NCBI GenBank assembly: GCA_014058105.1
Contig: JACGCM010002394.1
Coordinates: 1,922,001 to 1,986,000 of the forward strand
Length of the DNA: 64,000 nt
DNA from: Kingdonia uniflora
Taxonomy: Eukaryota > Streptophyta > Magnoliopsida > Ranunculales > Circaeasteraceae
Direction: 5' to 3'
The position numbers were made by a program, and so were the translations under genes. The notes under the pieces are model-generated. The model had not been told where the DNA came from and searched no databases. It saw only the letters and a program-made list of their open reading frames with translations. Shown one piece after another: positions 12,751-24,941 of this stretch (position 1 is the stretch's first letter; every line of letters starts with the position of its first letter).

Positions 12751-13390
12751 GAAATAAAGAACAATGATAGATGGGTTAAGAGTTTGAAAAAATAATCAAG
12801 AAGTGTTGGGTGGGTGGGGAGGGAAGCAAAATCCAATGGTAAGATCAAGTTTGATCTTTAAATTTTACTAGCCACATCCATGCTTAGAAAAATATAAGAA
12901 CTATGTGGATTTCATTAGAGATGGGGTTCTTGAAATAAATTCAATTGTTAGTAGGTCTAACGAATAAATTGACAATAGAGAAGGGACAAACTATGGGAGG
13001 CTAAATATGCTAATTAAAAAAGGAACACATGTGAAGATGGAGAGATTTGAGGAGAGTAAAATCTTGATTGAAAAACTAGTAAGAAAATGAGAAACGGTTG
13101 TGAATTGTTATGTATAAAAATATAGGCGATCTCATAAAGAGTCTCGTGCAGTAGGGGCTTATGCTAGGCAGACTTGTTTACTTCCTTTTTTTTTAGTTCC
13201 ACTATTTAAATGCCAATGTGCAACCGAGCTTTTGATAAACTAAGATAATGGTTGTTGTTAAGACAATATTCAGTTATATCTCATTTGTGATAATATGTAA
13301 GCCCAATTTTCATCATTATTGAGCATCCAGCTCTTGATGATGGCCTCTGGTATGACGTCGTATATATCTCTTACGTACATTTTTGAAACC
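12751..13390. other. no gene recognised
   Basis: Between the LINE tail and the next LINE scrap. There is no supported frame or repeat. Confidence 0.35.
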
Positions 13391-13394
13391 TTCT

Positions 13395-13690
13395 TTAATT
13401 TGCAACATGAAAGTACCAAATGATATTATTATTTTTTTCTTTGAAGTAAAATTTGTGTAGTTTAATACTAATCTCCAATGATAAAAGGAAAGGGGACAAC
13501 AGGTCATTTAGATGAATACCTTTTTCCTGCTTCAGCATACCAAAAAGGGGACCGTTAAGATTGAAGGAAAGAGACATTGCAAAAATGCATTGGTAAATCT
13601 ATTGATATCATTTCTTACAAAAGCCCATAGCATGGAGTGTATCGATAAGAAAAGATCATTCGATTATGTCAAAGGCTTTGCTAAGGTTCA
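13395..13690 (-). pseudogene. LINE reverse-transcriptase fragment
   Basis: On the minus strand the sequence reads LSKAFDIIE (stop) SFLIDTLHAMGF and then MSLSFNLNGPLFGMLKQEKG followed by IHLNDLLSPFLLSL. This is the central palm region of an L1-type RT, where KAFD, NG-x-x-x-G-F-F-K and GDPLSPFLF are conserved. The YADD catalytic motif is not included. It is a short piece, opposite in strand to the LINE at 9085-12750 and not simply a copy of it. It abuts copia gag-related sequence on its right. Confidence 0.7.
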
Positions 13691-13699
13691 ATTTGTTGG

Positions 13700-14402
13700 C
13701 CTCAATAGATTCTTCAACACCGGAATGCTTCGAGAGATCCCTACGAGAACAGTGGCTTCCTGCTCGACATTCAGCTCCAAGCTCAAAGGACTAAGAACTA
13801 TCACAGAACTCTGGATCGTATCACCAACATTAGCGCTTGTAGGTAACTCCGATGCATAACACTCGAAGGTATCAGAGTCATAGCCAACATCTTAGACGAA
13901 TTGCTTTTAAGTACTCAACTTGTACTCATGCTCAATGCCTGCCTAAAACTTATGGTTGGCCTTCAATTTCCCCATAAGCTCTGCTACCTTATCCGCATGC
14001 TGCTCTGACATCACCAGTTTCTCCTTCACATATCAAACTCATTTCTAAGAGCTTAAAGTCTCACCATTTTAACTTTATCTTCTCCTTTATAGTTTGTAAC
14101 AAGAATCTATCATGCTTCCTTTGCCGATACATCCATCAAAATTCTTTCAAAAACAACTTCATCAACTGCTTGATAAATGAAGTATAACGCATTCTTTTCT
14201 TTCTTGCGTTTCTCCTTCAACTCGATAGTTTGTTGTGGAAAAAATATTGTTGGGTCATCCGGCTCTACAACTCTATCTTCAACGATCTCCCACAAGTCTT
14301 GAGAAGTATACAACACCTTCATTTGTATGCTCTATTGATGAAAGTTCTTACCCGTGAATTGAGGTAATTGAGGCTGAACGTATTCCCACTTGAACTCATA
14401 TC
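13700..14402 (-). pseudogene. Ty1/copia gag remnant
   Basis: The capsid-like gag protein of a copia retrotransposon, read leftward. The N-terminal part (14402-14110) reads VQPQLPQFTGKNF, then SIQMKVLYTSQDLWEIVED and IYQAVDEVVFERI with KEA. This is the standard start of copia gag (QLPRFNGKNYDNWSIQMKAL, SQDLWEIVE, LIYQAVDEAIFEKI). The expected Trp before SIQMK is a TAG stop, and a frameshift lies just after the initiating region at about 14399. The part from 14100 down to 13700 has long open pieces (for example ECYASELPTSANVGDTIQ) that I cannot place. The element is truncated; protease, integrase and RT are absent. Confidence 0.75.
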
Positions 14403-14417
14403 AAAGATCCAAACCAA

Positions 14418-14433
14418 GCACTTTGATACTAAT
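14418..14433 (-). promoter_or_regulatory. copia primer-binding site
   Basis: Minus-strand TTAGTATCAAAGTGC lies directly after the LTR end, close to the canonical initiator-tRNA-Met site TGGTATCAGAGC. Confidence 0.6.
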
Positions 14434-14434
14434 A

Positions 14435-14772
14435 TGAAGGAAATAGAGAAGGAAAAAATGATAAATTTATATTAGACAAATGACAACTTTATATAACATA
14501 CATGAGAAGAAAATTGTTCTCAATATTTAACACACCACACATAAACAAAACTCTTTAACTTCTTCTCTCAACTCCTTACATTCAACACGTACTCTAGGCT
14601 TTATTTATAGCCTTTAAACAATAACCAAATACAAAACCACACTTAAAGCTTAACATAATTACTTAGATATATAATAACCCATAATAAAAATAACTTTTGG
14701 ACTTTATAATCACAAAGCAACTCTTTCGCTTTCGCAACCAATATTCTAGAGGAATTCACATCAACTCTAACA
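14435..14772 (-). mobile_element. copia 5' LTR
   Basis: On the minus strand the LTR begins TGTTAGAGTTGATG (at 14772) and ends TTTCCTTCA (at 14435), 338 bp, followed after two bases by a primer-binding site and gag. The TG...CA termini and the order LTR, primer site, gag support the call. The exact outer end is inferred from the TG dinucleotide. No partner LTR was found to the left. Confidence 0.6.
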
Positions 14773-15370
14773 AATCTTAGCTTAGTTATATTTTTAACAA
14801 AAATACCAATTCAAAACCAGGTTCCTCACACAATGAGGACGACTTTCTAAAAATACAAAGTCAAAAAAAAATTTCCTAGAAAAGTAAGAAAAGATCAAAA
14901 GAAAAGACTATTACTAAGAACAAGATGATCTGCAACATAGTTGTTAAGGTCTTTCAAGGAATTTCAAAGATCTAAACAGTTGTACCAAAATGGCTTAAGA
15001 TAGAGAAGGCTCTGGTAATCTCTTAAACTCAATCTCTGATTAGGGTTTACATTATTACTTATTATGTTAGTAAGCCCCTAAATTCTTCTTTTAAATGCTC
15101 TTTATTTTGATAATATGCTAGAAATCCCTACCGCATAATAATCGTTCTTTCATAGGGTTCTTACTGATTTCATCGATGAGATGTTTGAATGTCAGAGTAT
15201 GGACACAAGGGTTAAATTCGATAGTCACAAACAAAGCCTGCAAATCTGAGCTTTAAACTCAGGTTGGTCTTGGTCATAGTCGAAACCCTGCCAAACTAAT
15301 CTCTTGCACCCCTAAATTTATGGATATGTACATGTTAAAGAACACCCTTAAGTTGTTTGAAGCTAATTTT
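14773..15370. other. no gene recognised
   Basis: AT-rich, no supported coding frame or repeat. Confidence 0.35.
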
Positions 15371-15372
15371 AT

Positions 15373-15760
15373 GTGATAAGTCACGTGCATGGTTGTCACA
15401 ATACCCACGTTGGCGATCATCTCTCCATCTTGTATGACCATTCTCTCTATTTTATCTATTTCTGATTAATTTATTTAATTTTCATTATAATTAGAAGAAG
15501 TCTTCTAATTAGAGTATAGCTAGGGTTTCTATTTATGTTAGGTCTCTTTTTCTATAAAAGAAAGCCTAAGTTTAGTTTATTTCTTATGTTGGTTTGAGTG
15601 AGAGAGAAATGTTTAGCCTAAGAGAGATTGTAGAGTTTGGGATAAATCTCATAAACCCAAGGTCTTTTGACTTTTATTTTATGCAATTAAGATATCTTAG
15701 CTTAAATTAAGTTTAATTTAGCTTCCACAAATGTAGTTTTTAATAACTTGGTACCAAAGC
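15373..15760 (+). mobile_element. candidate LTR end and primer-binding site
   Basis: A TATA-like TCTATAAAAGAAAG lies at 15551-15564. TTGGTACCAAAGC at 15748-15760 resembles the tRNA-Met primer site TTGGTATCAGAGC. This is the usual order for a 5' LTR reading rightward. The LTR start is not certain. TGATAAGTCACG at 15373 is one possibility, chosen only for its TG. Confidence 0.4.
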
Positions 15761-17830
15761 TAGCAAGATTCTGCGAGTTTTTTTTACACTGATTGCTACA
15801 ATGATTTCTGCATCTGCTACAATAATTGTATGTATTGCTACAGTGATCTCTACTACAACAATGTTAAGCTAAGAAGATTTAGATAGATTATGGGAAAAGT
15901 TTAGGTGAAAAGACTGCAAAGTAGAATACTACATGGAAAATTAAATAAAACAAAAGTTAGAAAATGACAAATGTATAGTTCAATGGAGAGAAGCCAATGA
16001 GGTATGGATTCCAAATCGTCATGGATTACGAATATTTTTATGTTTAAAAAAAGATTTGATAGGGGAGGCGTTTCAGATGCTTGAGAACTCTAATATCATA
16101 AAAGATGGGTTTCGGGAGAGTGTAGGTGTTGAAATCAATATAGATGGCTTGAAGATTAACCACCATGAGGTACTGATAGAGAGAGAGAGAGGTTCCTCAT
16201 ACGACTGATCTCGTGGGTGGAGTAGGCGAAGACGCATTGGAGATTGAGGTGAGAGTTGTGACGGAGGATTCAAAAAAATTCGATGGAGATGGATTGGAGA
16301 TGAAGCACCACAAAGAGACGACGTAGAGAGAGGCTTACCGTGTTATTGATCTAGTAGGTGGGAAAGACGGAGACATGTCGAAGAGTTCTCGGTCAAAGTC
16401 TAACAAAGAGGTTGCATCATTGATGTGAGAGGCTCACATGATTAACGATTTTAATTGTCAGGAAGCCCAACCCCAATCCAAAACCCTTGCAAAGAATTCG
16501 AAAAACTGTCGGAGGGGAATTAATTACATCACCAATGACGGATGAAGGATCACCGGTGACTACGGTGGCCAAAATTCAAGAGAGAGAGCCCCATATCGCA
16601 GTCGTGCTACAGGGACATGACACACGAGGTATGGGCATGCCATGATATAGAGCAAACACGTGTGGCATGAGTCAAGGCATCAACAAGATGTACAGAGCAC
16701 GGGGGAGAGTTTAATGGGCACTAGTCAAGGCATGCCTACAGCAGGGCAGGGTATAAAACAGTGTGCATTAAACATGATAATAGTGGCACCAAGGGTTCAA
16801 GCTGGGCATGCCTTCGAGTGGCATGGGCATGCCATAACAGCAACCTACAAAAATAAACTATGCGAACCATGAGAGCATTGCTAGAGGGGGGCCGTAAACC
16901 CACGAACTCGACTTGAGCATACCTCGAACAACATTTGACGCCGACCCGACACTAATCGAGGGAGTTCATACCCGACTAGGGGCAAGTAAGGATCTAGCGG
17001 AGGGGCCATGGATTCCGACAGTACCGACATCGCCGAGAGTTGAAGAGACTGGATGGCGGAGAAATAGAGAAATCATGACAACTATATCATAAAAAGAGGT
17101 CACCGAAGTGGTCGCAATGTCAGGCGAAGTCATTGGGCAAGTCCATAGAGTGGTAGGGTCGTCAGCCGGTGAGAGAGAAAGACCTCAGTCGTCGAGGAGT
17201 CGGGGAAGACAAGTTGGAAATGATATTGCTGCATTCCACATGCAGGGCACCCAAACACAACACAAAGTTCTCGCAAGCAAGGTACGTGTCTGACGCGTTT
17301 GGTCCTCAGCAGATATGGGTACACCAACAGACCCGACCCAAACCATCAACCCAAGTGGGGCTGATCCTTCTTGGGTCAGACCAGTGGACCCGGTGTACCA
17401 AACAGATCCAGGCCTGAGTCTATTACCTTATAGAACCACACCTGGTCAACATAACCCAATTTAAGAGCGAGTCTACAACCCTGTAGGAGATACTCACATC
17501 ATAGATCTGATTCAAACACCAAGCTGGTCACCGAGTCAGCAACAAATATACAAGACATCGTCGGTTCAGTGCTATGATAATACTTGGGGACAATAATACT
17601 TTGAGCCAAACTATGGGGTACCCGACCAACCCCTTTCGTTCTACGCAACAACGTATACTACACCACGAACACATAACCCACCTCTAACAATTGATTAGGA
17701 TAAATCCCCAATCTTTGATGAATCTCCAGAAGTGGTAATTAATTTAAAGATTGTTGATCCATTTTGGGATTCGTTTGATGACCGTGGAAGTCAGAGTTTT
17801 CATCTGCTTTCTGAAATTACTATGCGGTAA
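15761..17830 (+). pseudogene. degenerate retroelement interior
   Basis: The region downstream of the primer-like site. No conserved pol motif is visible. Positions about 17310-17820 read as a broken Pro-rich frame (PTDPTQTINPSGADPSWVR; FEPNYGVPDQPLSFYATTY) that could be the N-terminal part of a gag. GGGCATGCCAT-type motifs recur at 16632, 16805 and 16825. The stretch is richer in G+C than its neighbours. It meets the minus-strand gypsy element near 17830, so either element may be truncated here. Confidence 0.3.
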
Positions 17831-20150
17831 ATCTATCGGATGTCTCAAGTATGGTAGATACGGTATTTTCGCAAGCTCGTGAGAGCTTTTGACTAGATGT
17901 TATCGTTGTACTTGAAACGAAGTGCTTGATGGTATGTAAATGGGATCGCCTCCATGTTGTGTAACTAGCAGCGGCCCATTATCCCTAGGTATCGAGATTT
18001 TACATTGATGATGTAAAAAACAACATCGATAGTGGTGAGTCCAGCTGTGATTGGTAGGATGATCTTTATTACTCGTTCTTCTTTGGAGCCGTTAAAGCTG
18101 CTGATATCGATGTTGTTTTGTACAACTTGGTCTGCTAGTCCCATTTGGTCGATTGTGCTCTGAAAAAGGATTTCAATACCACTGCCTATATCTATCATCA
18201 TGGTATGCATGAAAATTTTCTTCAGCTTAAGCATAATAACCAGTGCATCATGATGTGGAAACTTGACATGACCGATGTCGCAATCTTCAAATGAAATTCC
18301 AGTTCGTCAATTGCTATATTCGAGAAGGAGTTTAGCTTCTTTATCCTAAACTGTGAGGTTATTGCATTCCGTTAACCTCCTCCTCTTAAATCTGGTTGAA
18401 TTGTTGATATGGTGGATCTTGATTATGTGACTGTGGTAGATGTGGTACAAGTGTTTTTCCTAGGACTGATCTTCAACCTGAACTACTTCGATTTATGTCT
18501 TATAGCTTCCATTTTTATATCCCTCCAGGTCGATAATGTACTCGTACATTCTCCCATCTTTAAAAATGTACTCCATCAATCTCTGTAAAGCGTAACAGTT
18601 ATCAGTTTCATAACGTGTTACCTTGTGGTGCAAATAATACGGTTTGCCTTCGATTGGCTCCAGGGATTCAGATACATAGTAAAACTTGTATCTTTCTTCA
18701 ATATAGGATAGATCGCTGAGATCCTGATATTCATCTTTGGAAGGACTGGTTTGGGTAATAAATTGCATTTTTGGAATTTACTTGTATTTACTTTAGCTCA
18801 CTTTTTATCATCCTGGCCATCATTTTGTTTATTGTCTCTATCTGTGTTTTGACCTTTCGTGGTTAGGAAATTTTTAGTAGATTTATGTCTTTCATTCATC
18901 ATCTTTTCTAGGTCAACATACCCATTGGCATTGGTAATTATGTCTTCCAAAGTTGTGGGTTTGTTCAAGAACAGATGCTATTTTACTTTACAATTGATCT
19001 ATAGTGCATTGGTAAACGCTGAAACAGCTGTCTTCTGGTCGAGATTATCAACTTTCCGAGCAAGTTCCAGAAATTTCTTTGCAAAAACCTTGAGCTTCTC
19101 CCCGTGAGACTGTTTGAGACTAATAAGAGTGTAAAAATTCTCTTCCTTATCTTTGTTGTGAACGTACGTCTTGACGAAGATCTTTTATAGTTGGTCGAAC
19201 GTGAGGATTGAATCTTCAGGCAGAGAATGGAACCATCGGAGCAGTTTTCCCTGTAGGCTTGTAGCAAACAGTCGATACAGAATGTGGTTCAAATTTGAAT
19301 ACAACCCCAATGAGCCTCGGAATTGCTGGATGTGTTCTTTTGGATCAGTGCCCTTATACTTAGGTATCTTTAGAGTATGGAAACCTGTCGATAACTCCAT
19401 ATCAAATAACTCTTTGGTGATTAGACTACCTTGCAGTTTGGTCAAATTGTCTTTATTGCTGAAAGCTTGATCTTTTATTAATTTCATGATTCGTTGATCC
19501 ATGTGTTCCTGTGTAACGTAGTAACGTGGTGTTTAAACGGTTTGGTGTGAAGGTCAGGGGTTATGAGTACCACTTCCCTCACTCAAATGTTCACGAGTTG
19601 GTACCCTGGATAAAGGTCGTAGCTCATCTTATTGACATTTGGAGGGTCTACGTCATCTGCTAATTTTTTACTGATCTTCTCGCCCTAGATAAATTGAAGC
19701 TTCTGGTACGTGTGGATCGTTACGTGGATGCCTGGATGCTCCTTTGCTAGTTGCTCCTTGAAGTCCCAACCTATCTCGTGTTGAAACTCTGGAATTTGCC
19801 GGTATCTGATCACATTCCCTAGTAGGTTAAACTTGTTGATTGTCTTACAAGACTTGCAAGGCAGTCTATATCGTTGTCATCTATTCTTCATGTCATTTTA
19901 ATTTTGTTTATTGAGCTTGACGTTTGCCTTCTAGTTCTTGTTCGCGAAGCTCTTGGTAGTGCAATAACTAATGTTCGAGCTCATTCCGCTTCTCTATTTT
20001 GGCGTGGAGGTTTGCCCTTAATTCTGTGAGCTGATCAGGTTCGATTGAGATTTCATGTTGAACTCTTGTGTTGGTCGCTTTAAAGTCACCATGATTAAAA
20101 ATTAATCGTTGAGTAATTGTATGCCTTAGGATTTCGTAGAAATGTCTTCT
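17830..20150 (-). pseudogene. Tat-like Ty3/gypsy gag-protease
   Basis: Read leftward from the primer site. Gag capsid core lies at 19502-19185 (KIPKYKGTDPKEHIQQFRGS; LQGKLLRWFHSLPEDSILTF), matching retrotransposon gag (DP-x-H-x-x-x-F; L-G-x-A-x-x-WF-x-x-L). The gag tail lies at 18768-18493 and includes YYLHHKVTRYETDNCYALQR and MEYIFKDGRMYEYI. An aspartic protease of the retropepsin type follows at 18234-17965: MMIDIGSGIEILFQSTIDQM, GLADQ, ISSFNGSKE, YLGIMGRC, with the active-site DTG present as DIG. Stops and frameshifts occur between these parts. The protease closely matches that of the + strand element at 60600-60960, so both belong to one family. RT and integrase are missing. Confidence 0.8.
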
Positions 20151-20170
20151 TTCCCACAGACGGTACCAAA
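20151..20170 (-). promoter_or_regulatory. gypsy primer-binding site
   Basis: Minus strand TTTGGTACCGTCTGTGGGAA directly after the LTR. The + strand relative has TTTTGCGTTATCTGTGGGAA at 58809-58828. Confidence 0.6.
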
Positions 20171-20531
20171 TGTAAAGACCTTATTTCATAATAGCTCAAA
20201 AGGCTTTTACACCAAATTTAACTGTGATAACAAATAGAATAAATAATAGAAATTGACACAGGGTTTAGCGTAAAAACCTCTGAATAGGTAAAAACCACGA
20301 CCTCGGCTTGAGGATTTTGGTAACTGTAGCTTTATTGCTTAATCCATGTGTTCCTGGACTTAATCAAGCAATAAAGTTACAGTTACCAAAATCTATGTGT
20401 TCCTGGACTTAATTTCATCTACAATTTGTAGTTCAGGTGTCATTGTTGATATCGTATGGCACGAGCATATTGCGTGAGTCTTTTATGATATTAACTCGAT
20501 GATATCCCAGCTCGAGGGATAAGTCCCTACA
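20171..20531 (-). mobile_element. Tat-like gypsy 5' LTR
   Basis: On the minus strand it begins TGTAGGGACTTATCCC (at 20531, inferred end) and ends GGTCTTTACA (at 20171), followed by the primer site. It shares with the + strand LTR at 58473-58808 the phrases AAATCCTCAAG, CGTGGTTTTTA-CCTATTCA and CGCTAAACC-TGTGT. This supports the family link and the 3' boundary. It contains a hairpin-forming inverted repeat. Confidence 0.6.
20313..20393. repeat. 28-bp inverted repeat inside LTR
   Basis: Arms 20313-20340 and 20366-20393 are reverse complements with 27 of 28 matches around a 25-bp loop. The phrase ATGTGTTCCTGGACTTAAT occurs in the loop and again just to the right at 20395-20413. Confidence 0.9.
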
Positions 20532-21283
20532 ATACCCTTACTATGTCATATAGGATATTTTGCACCTTACCACTATTTGATACCGTGAACTTTAAATCCA
20601 CCTGGTGCTTCATTGAAGCATATGTTAAAGTTTTGCGTAAAACAATTTGGGTCTAAAATTATAACTTAATTGGACTTTTGAAAGATGTAGTAACATTACT
20701 CTAGAGATTTCCATCCTACATAAATGTCAATACTACCTTGGTCAAGAGCATAGGCCTTGACAGTTGAGCTTACAGTAGAGAAAGTATTACAATAATGTGT
20801 AGTCCTCATGCTAAATAATTTAGATTTACTAGGAGTTGGGCCCAGCCCAACTGGGTTGGGGTGTCCTACTGGACTTCTAACAAGCCCATAGGCCTTTAGG
20901 GTTTATGGGGAGAGTTTAAATAGAGAGATAACCTCATATTGGGTCCTTTTTGTACTACGTAACAACTACAGAACCTCTGAGGATACAAATAGATTCAATT
21001 GATCAATAAAGATATCCCTACTCTTTTCTCAATATATTTTTTGATTATCAGATAAAGTAGTATCTATTATTATCCTACACGTTATCAGCACGTAGAGCTA
21101 GTGGATCAGAAGGGGGAAATAACTTCCTGAATCAACATTTTTTTTGGATTTTTTGCGTTGCGGAGAGATATTTTTCACTATTTTCGAATTTGTATATAAT
21201 ATTTACTTGATCTATGACATAGGATATCTAGACATGAATTAGAGTATGATTATATTTTTTCTGGATTAAAAGGCTATTTTTTT

Positions 21284-21861
21284 GTGATCTTTAACCCTTA
21301 TGAAATAACTGTTTTCAAACCAAAATAGCAATCGCTATGAATATTAGATTAACGTACAATCCATTTTGTTACATAGCTTTCCACAATGATCACATCAATA
21401 TATGGCACGTCTCAGGGAGATGTCCTAATTTTGTTACATTTGCCAATTATCAAAATCTATGAATATAATGTTAGCACGACTTCTAACTTAGATCATTCAA
21501 TCCCAGGCTTAGTTCCTGGATTAACCGATCAAAGTCGATCGATGCGAATTGACGTGGGCTTGGGAGTTGGAAGGGTGATTTTTAACCCTTGTGAAAGGGC
21601 TATTTTCAAACTAAAATAACAATCTTTATGGATATCAGATTGATGTACAATCCATTTTGTTACATAGCTTTCCACAACGATCACATCGGTATATGGCACG
21701 TCTCAGGGAGATGTCCCAATTTTGTTACATTTGCCAATTATCAAAATCTATGAATATAATGTTAGGACGACTTCTAACATAGATCATTCAATCCCAGGCT
21801 TAGTTCCTGGATTAACCGATCAAAGTCGATCGATGCGAATTGACGTGGGCTTGAGAGTTGG
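21284..21861 (+). repeat. 287-bp tandem duplication within copia
   Basis: Copies 21284-21570 and 21575-21861, offset 291 bp. The first ~77 bp differ at about 14 positions, while the remaining ~210 bp differ at only about 7. The copies include the stretch GATCAAAGTCGATCGATGCG. It lies in the gag side of the element. Confidence 0.9.
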
Positions 21862-22129
21862 ACTCACAGGCTTTTGATGACTATTTTGCCGCTAAATGGA
21901 ATAGATGATTGAACATTGTGGGTACCCCATACCATACCCAACTCGGAATTGGCAGATAACCTAATCAAGCAATTTAGGATAATCGCTAGGCCACTGTTAT
22001 TATGATCACAGTTTTTGGCTAGTGTACGGGATTTGCATTTTTGCTCCCGCATCACTGATTAGGGTTCATCCCATAGCAAGTCATCAAATTATGTTTTCTG
22101 TTTTCCCAAAATGCGACTAGTAATTGGGT

Positions 22130-24436
22130 CGGAGCCTGGTGTCTCTCATCAACGAACATTTGGATGTTCTGCACAGGTGCCAATCGCACCATCATATAAT
22201 ATTAAGATGGGACCATCAACGTCGGCCTGATATTATATAGGTTATGATTCACATCTATCACTAGATATTTGAAGCCCCACTGGTGACGTATATACTGCAG
22301 GGCAGATAATTACCACTTTGATAAGATGATATTCCCAGCATTGGGGGGAGATATGACAGTTGATGTTGAGGATGTTTTCAAGAGGTCTTGGAAAATACCA
22401 TCGTTATCTCATATAGATCCTTATACATAAGTTAGATAATAATAAGGTTCAACGGATTAGAAATCTCTAATAGGTCGTAAATGAATTGCCAGACATATTT
22501 ATAGGCACTATTAAAGTACCGTAAGTGTATGTGCCTGCAAGTAATACACCTACATAGCTGAACATTCCAGGCAAATTAGTACCACAAACGAATTTGAGGC
22601 TCGTGCTTAATACGGAGCACCGTTAGAAGAAAGTATTATAAGTCGAGGAGCTGCAGAATAAGGGACAAATATAACTAATGGTGTAGTCAGTTCATCGAAG
22701 ATGGAACCACCCATCGACAAGGCAATAGTAGTTACGCGACTAGTTGATGCATTACGAGACTAGCCCGGGGTGGCACATACGTATAATAATAAGGAGATCT
22801 TGATCTATTAAAAGTTTGTAATTACACAACGTAAGATCATTCAGTTGAGATTTGTCGATAAGGTATTCATATTCGTTGTTGTGCTCGCTATCAAGGATGA
22901 GAATTTGGAACCACTTATTATAAATGACTGTGTGTTATTATACATTGGCCAAAGTAGGCATACGGAATCCAAGCGGAGCTCAGCTTGCTAACATAATGCG
23001 AAATGATACCATTAAGCCTGTCGGTTACAAATGGGAAAGGTACGAAAACATGATTAACTTAGAAAGATAATTTGGTCAAGGCAAGACTACTTGTCCAAGA
23101 ATTCTTTAAGAGATTTGGCATCGATTCAAATGTGACCTATTACCCGGTTATGGATGTTATAACGTTTACAGCCTAGACATGCATCTGATGTAAATACCAC
23201 GTATCAATATGGTAAACTAGATACGAATATCTACATAAAACCACCTGGGGAGGTATAAGCTTATGGAAATAATTAAGCCCGACACACGAGGTGTGTACAT
23301 AATAAAACTGGAAAAGTTATAGTTGACTTGAAGAAATTAGGGCCCATGAGACATAATAAGTTGACTGAGTATTTGAAGGTTATGGACTTTGTAAATATCC
23401 TTATTTGTCCATGTGTTCTTATTTAGAATACAAAAATTAGCTTTAGTGTTATCATAATAGTGTACTAAATGATTTTGATATAATTACCTCCGGGAGAGGT
23501 CGCGGGAGCCGCCGAATATCTTAGGAAGGAATTTGAAATAAAAGACCTTGGGAAATTAAGTAGTGTCTTGATTTACAGATCGAACATCATGGTAATGGCA
23601 TACTCGTACACCAAATAATATATATATATAGGAAGAGTTATATAATACTTCGGTATGGATGTAGCACACGTGAGAAACTCCTAGGGTTGTGACGCCATAG
23701 CTAGGAGGTGTTATGCCCTAGTTAGCTGGGTATACTAGACCCGATAACTCATTCGTAGTGAATTGTTTAACTTGTCATAGTTTTGTTCCTACCCAAAGGC
23801 ACTGGAATGAGATCAGGCACATTCTGAGGTATCTGATAGGTATGAAAGATTGGGGTCTGTTCTACTCGAAATGGTAAACAGTAAAGTATAGAGTACGCCG
23901 ATACAAAATACTTGTCAGACCCACATAGACGTCATTGCCAAATGGATTATGTGTTTATGTACGGGGATGCATAAAGAGTCTTAGAGATCGATGAAGCAGA
24001 TGGCGGTAGCTACATCCTTAAACCATGATGAAATTCTTACACTTCATGAAGCTAGCAGAGAATGATGGTTACGCTCCAAGATACATCATATCAACAAAAT
24101 ATTGTGGCATGTTTTATCAAAGATAAAATATCGACTATGTATGAAGACAACTTGGCTTTCATCATTCAAGTCAATGGTGATATATAAATGGCGATAGAAC
24201 GAAGCACATTTCACAGAAGCCATTTTATCCTTGTGAATTATAAAAGGCGAATGAAATTGGCGTTATTCAAGATATTTCATAAGATAACTTTGCAAACCTA
24301 TTCACAAAGATCCTTGCACTACTTACGTTCAAACAGCTGGTACACGAAATCGGCATGCAAAAGTTTTATTTATCAATATCTCAGGAAGATACATCTCAGG
24401 GATATAGATCTTAGGGGAGATCGACGTCAGGGGTAG
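22130..24436 (+). pseudogene. copia polyprotein remnant (integrase-RT-RNase H)
   Basis: Polyprotein for integration and reverse transcription. Recognisable pieces in changing frames: the integrase C-terminal region near 22150-22310 (FGCSAQVPIAPSYNIKMGP; then PTGDVYTAGQI), and RT start near 23005-23170 (KPVGYKWERYEN; KARLLVQEF with FKRFGIDSNVTYYPVMDVIT). The second half of RT lies near 23495-23640 (EYLRKEFEIKDLGK). The RNase H end lies near 24130-24400 (YEDNLAFI; ERSTFHRSHF, where TKHI-x-x-KFFFTH is expected; NFANLFTKILALLTF; HEIGMQK). Many stops and frameshifts make it inactive. No function beyond the element is expected. Confidence 0.75.
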
Positions 24437-24941
24437 TAGTCCTAACCTGACATTGACACATGCGGGTTGTACTCTTTTTCTTGATAGTACAGTTTTTATT
24501 TTAGAAGGTTTTACTGACTAAAGGTTTTGATGAGGCAACATATACGCGTCCACAACCCTTATGGGGCATAGGATTGTTCTTTGCACAACTTTTTTCCTAA
24601 GGGGATTTTTCTAGGCAGAGGTTTCGATGAGGCAAGTCGTCCTGGTATGGAACATCCCAAGGGTGAGTGTTAGGAGTTGGGTCCAGCTCAAGGTGGGAGC
24701 CCAACTGGGTTGGGGTATCCTACTGGACTACTAACAATCTCATAGGCCTTTAGGGTTTATGGGAAAAATTTAAGTAGAGATAGATAACCTCATATTGGGT
24801 TATCCTTTTTGTATTACATAACTACAAAACCTCTGAGAATGGAAAGAGATTCAATTGATAAATAAAGAGAGATTCAATTGATCAATAAAGATATCCCTAC
24901 TCTTCTCTTAATATTGTTTTTGATTGTCTGATAGAGTAGTA

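Larger units (their letters stand above)
20828..24941 (+). mobile_element. Ty1/copia retrotransposon, decayed
   Basis: Bounded by similar direct repeats: 5' LTR about 20828-21087 and 3' LTR 24668 to about 24941-24957. Both contain GGGTTGGGGT-TCCTACTGGAC and CATAGGCCTTTAGGGTTTATGGG, and both share TCAATTGATCAATAAAGAT and ATATCCCTACTCTT. The primer site after the 5' LTR is ACGTTATCAGCACG (21088-21101). A purine tract, CCAAGGGTGAG, precedes the 3' LTR. Internal frames are heavily broken but ordered as in copia: integrase end, RT, RNase H. The LTRs have many differences, so insertion is old. Confidence 0.85.

Noticed and set aside
16073..16273. Minus-strand Ser/Pro-rich frame
   Set aside because: Contains a GAGAGA microsatellite read backwards; no support as a gene.
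17108..17417. Several overlapping frames on both strands
   Set aside because: G+C-richer stretch gives long frames by chance; no consistent protein similarity, so covered only as degenerate retroelement sequence.
21284..21861. Direct repeats resembling an array
   Set aside because: Only two long copies with no spacers; a tandem duplication, not CRISPR, which is not expected in a plant nucleus.
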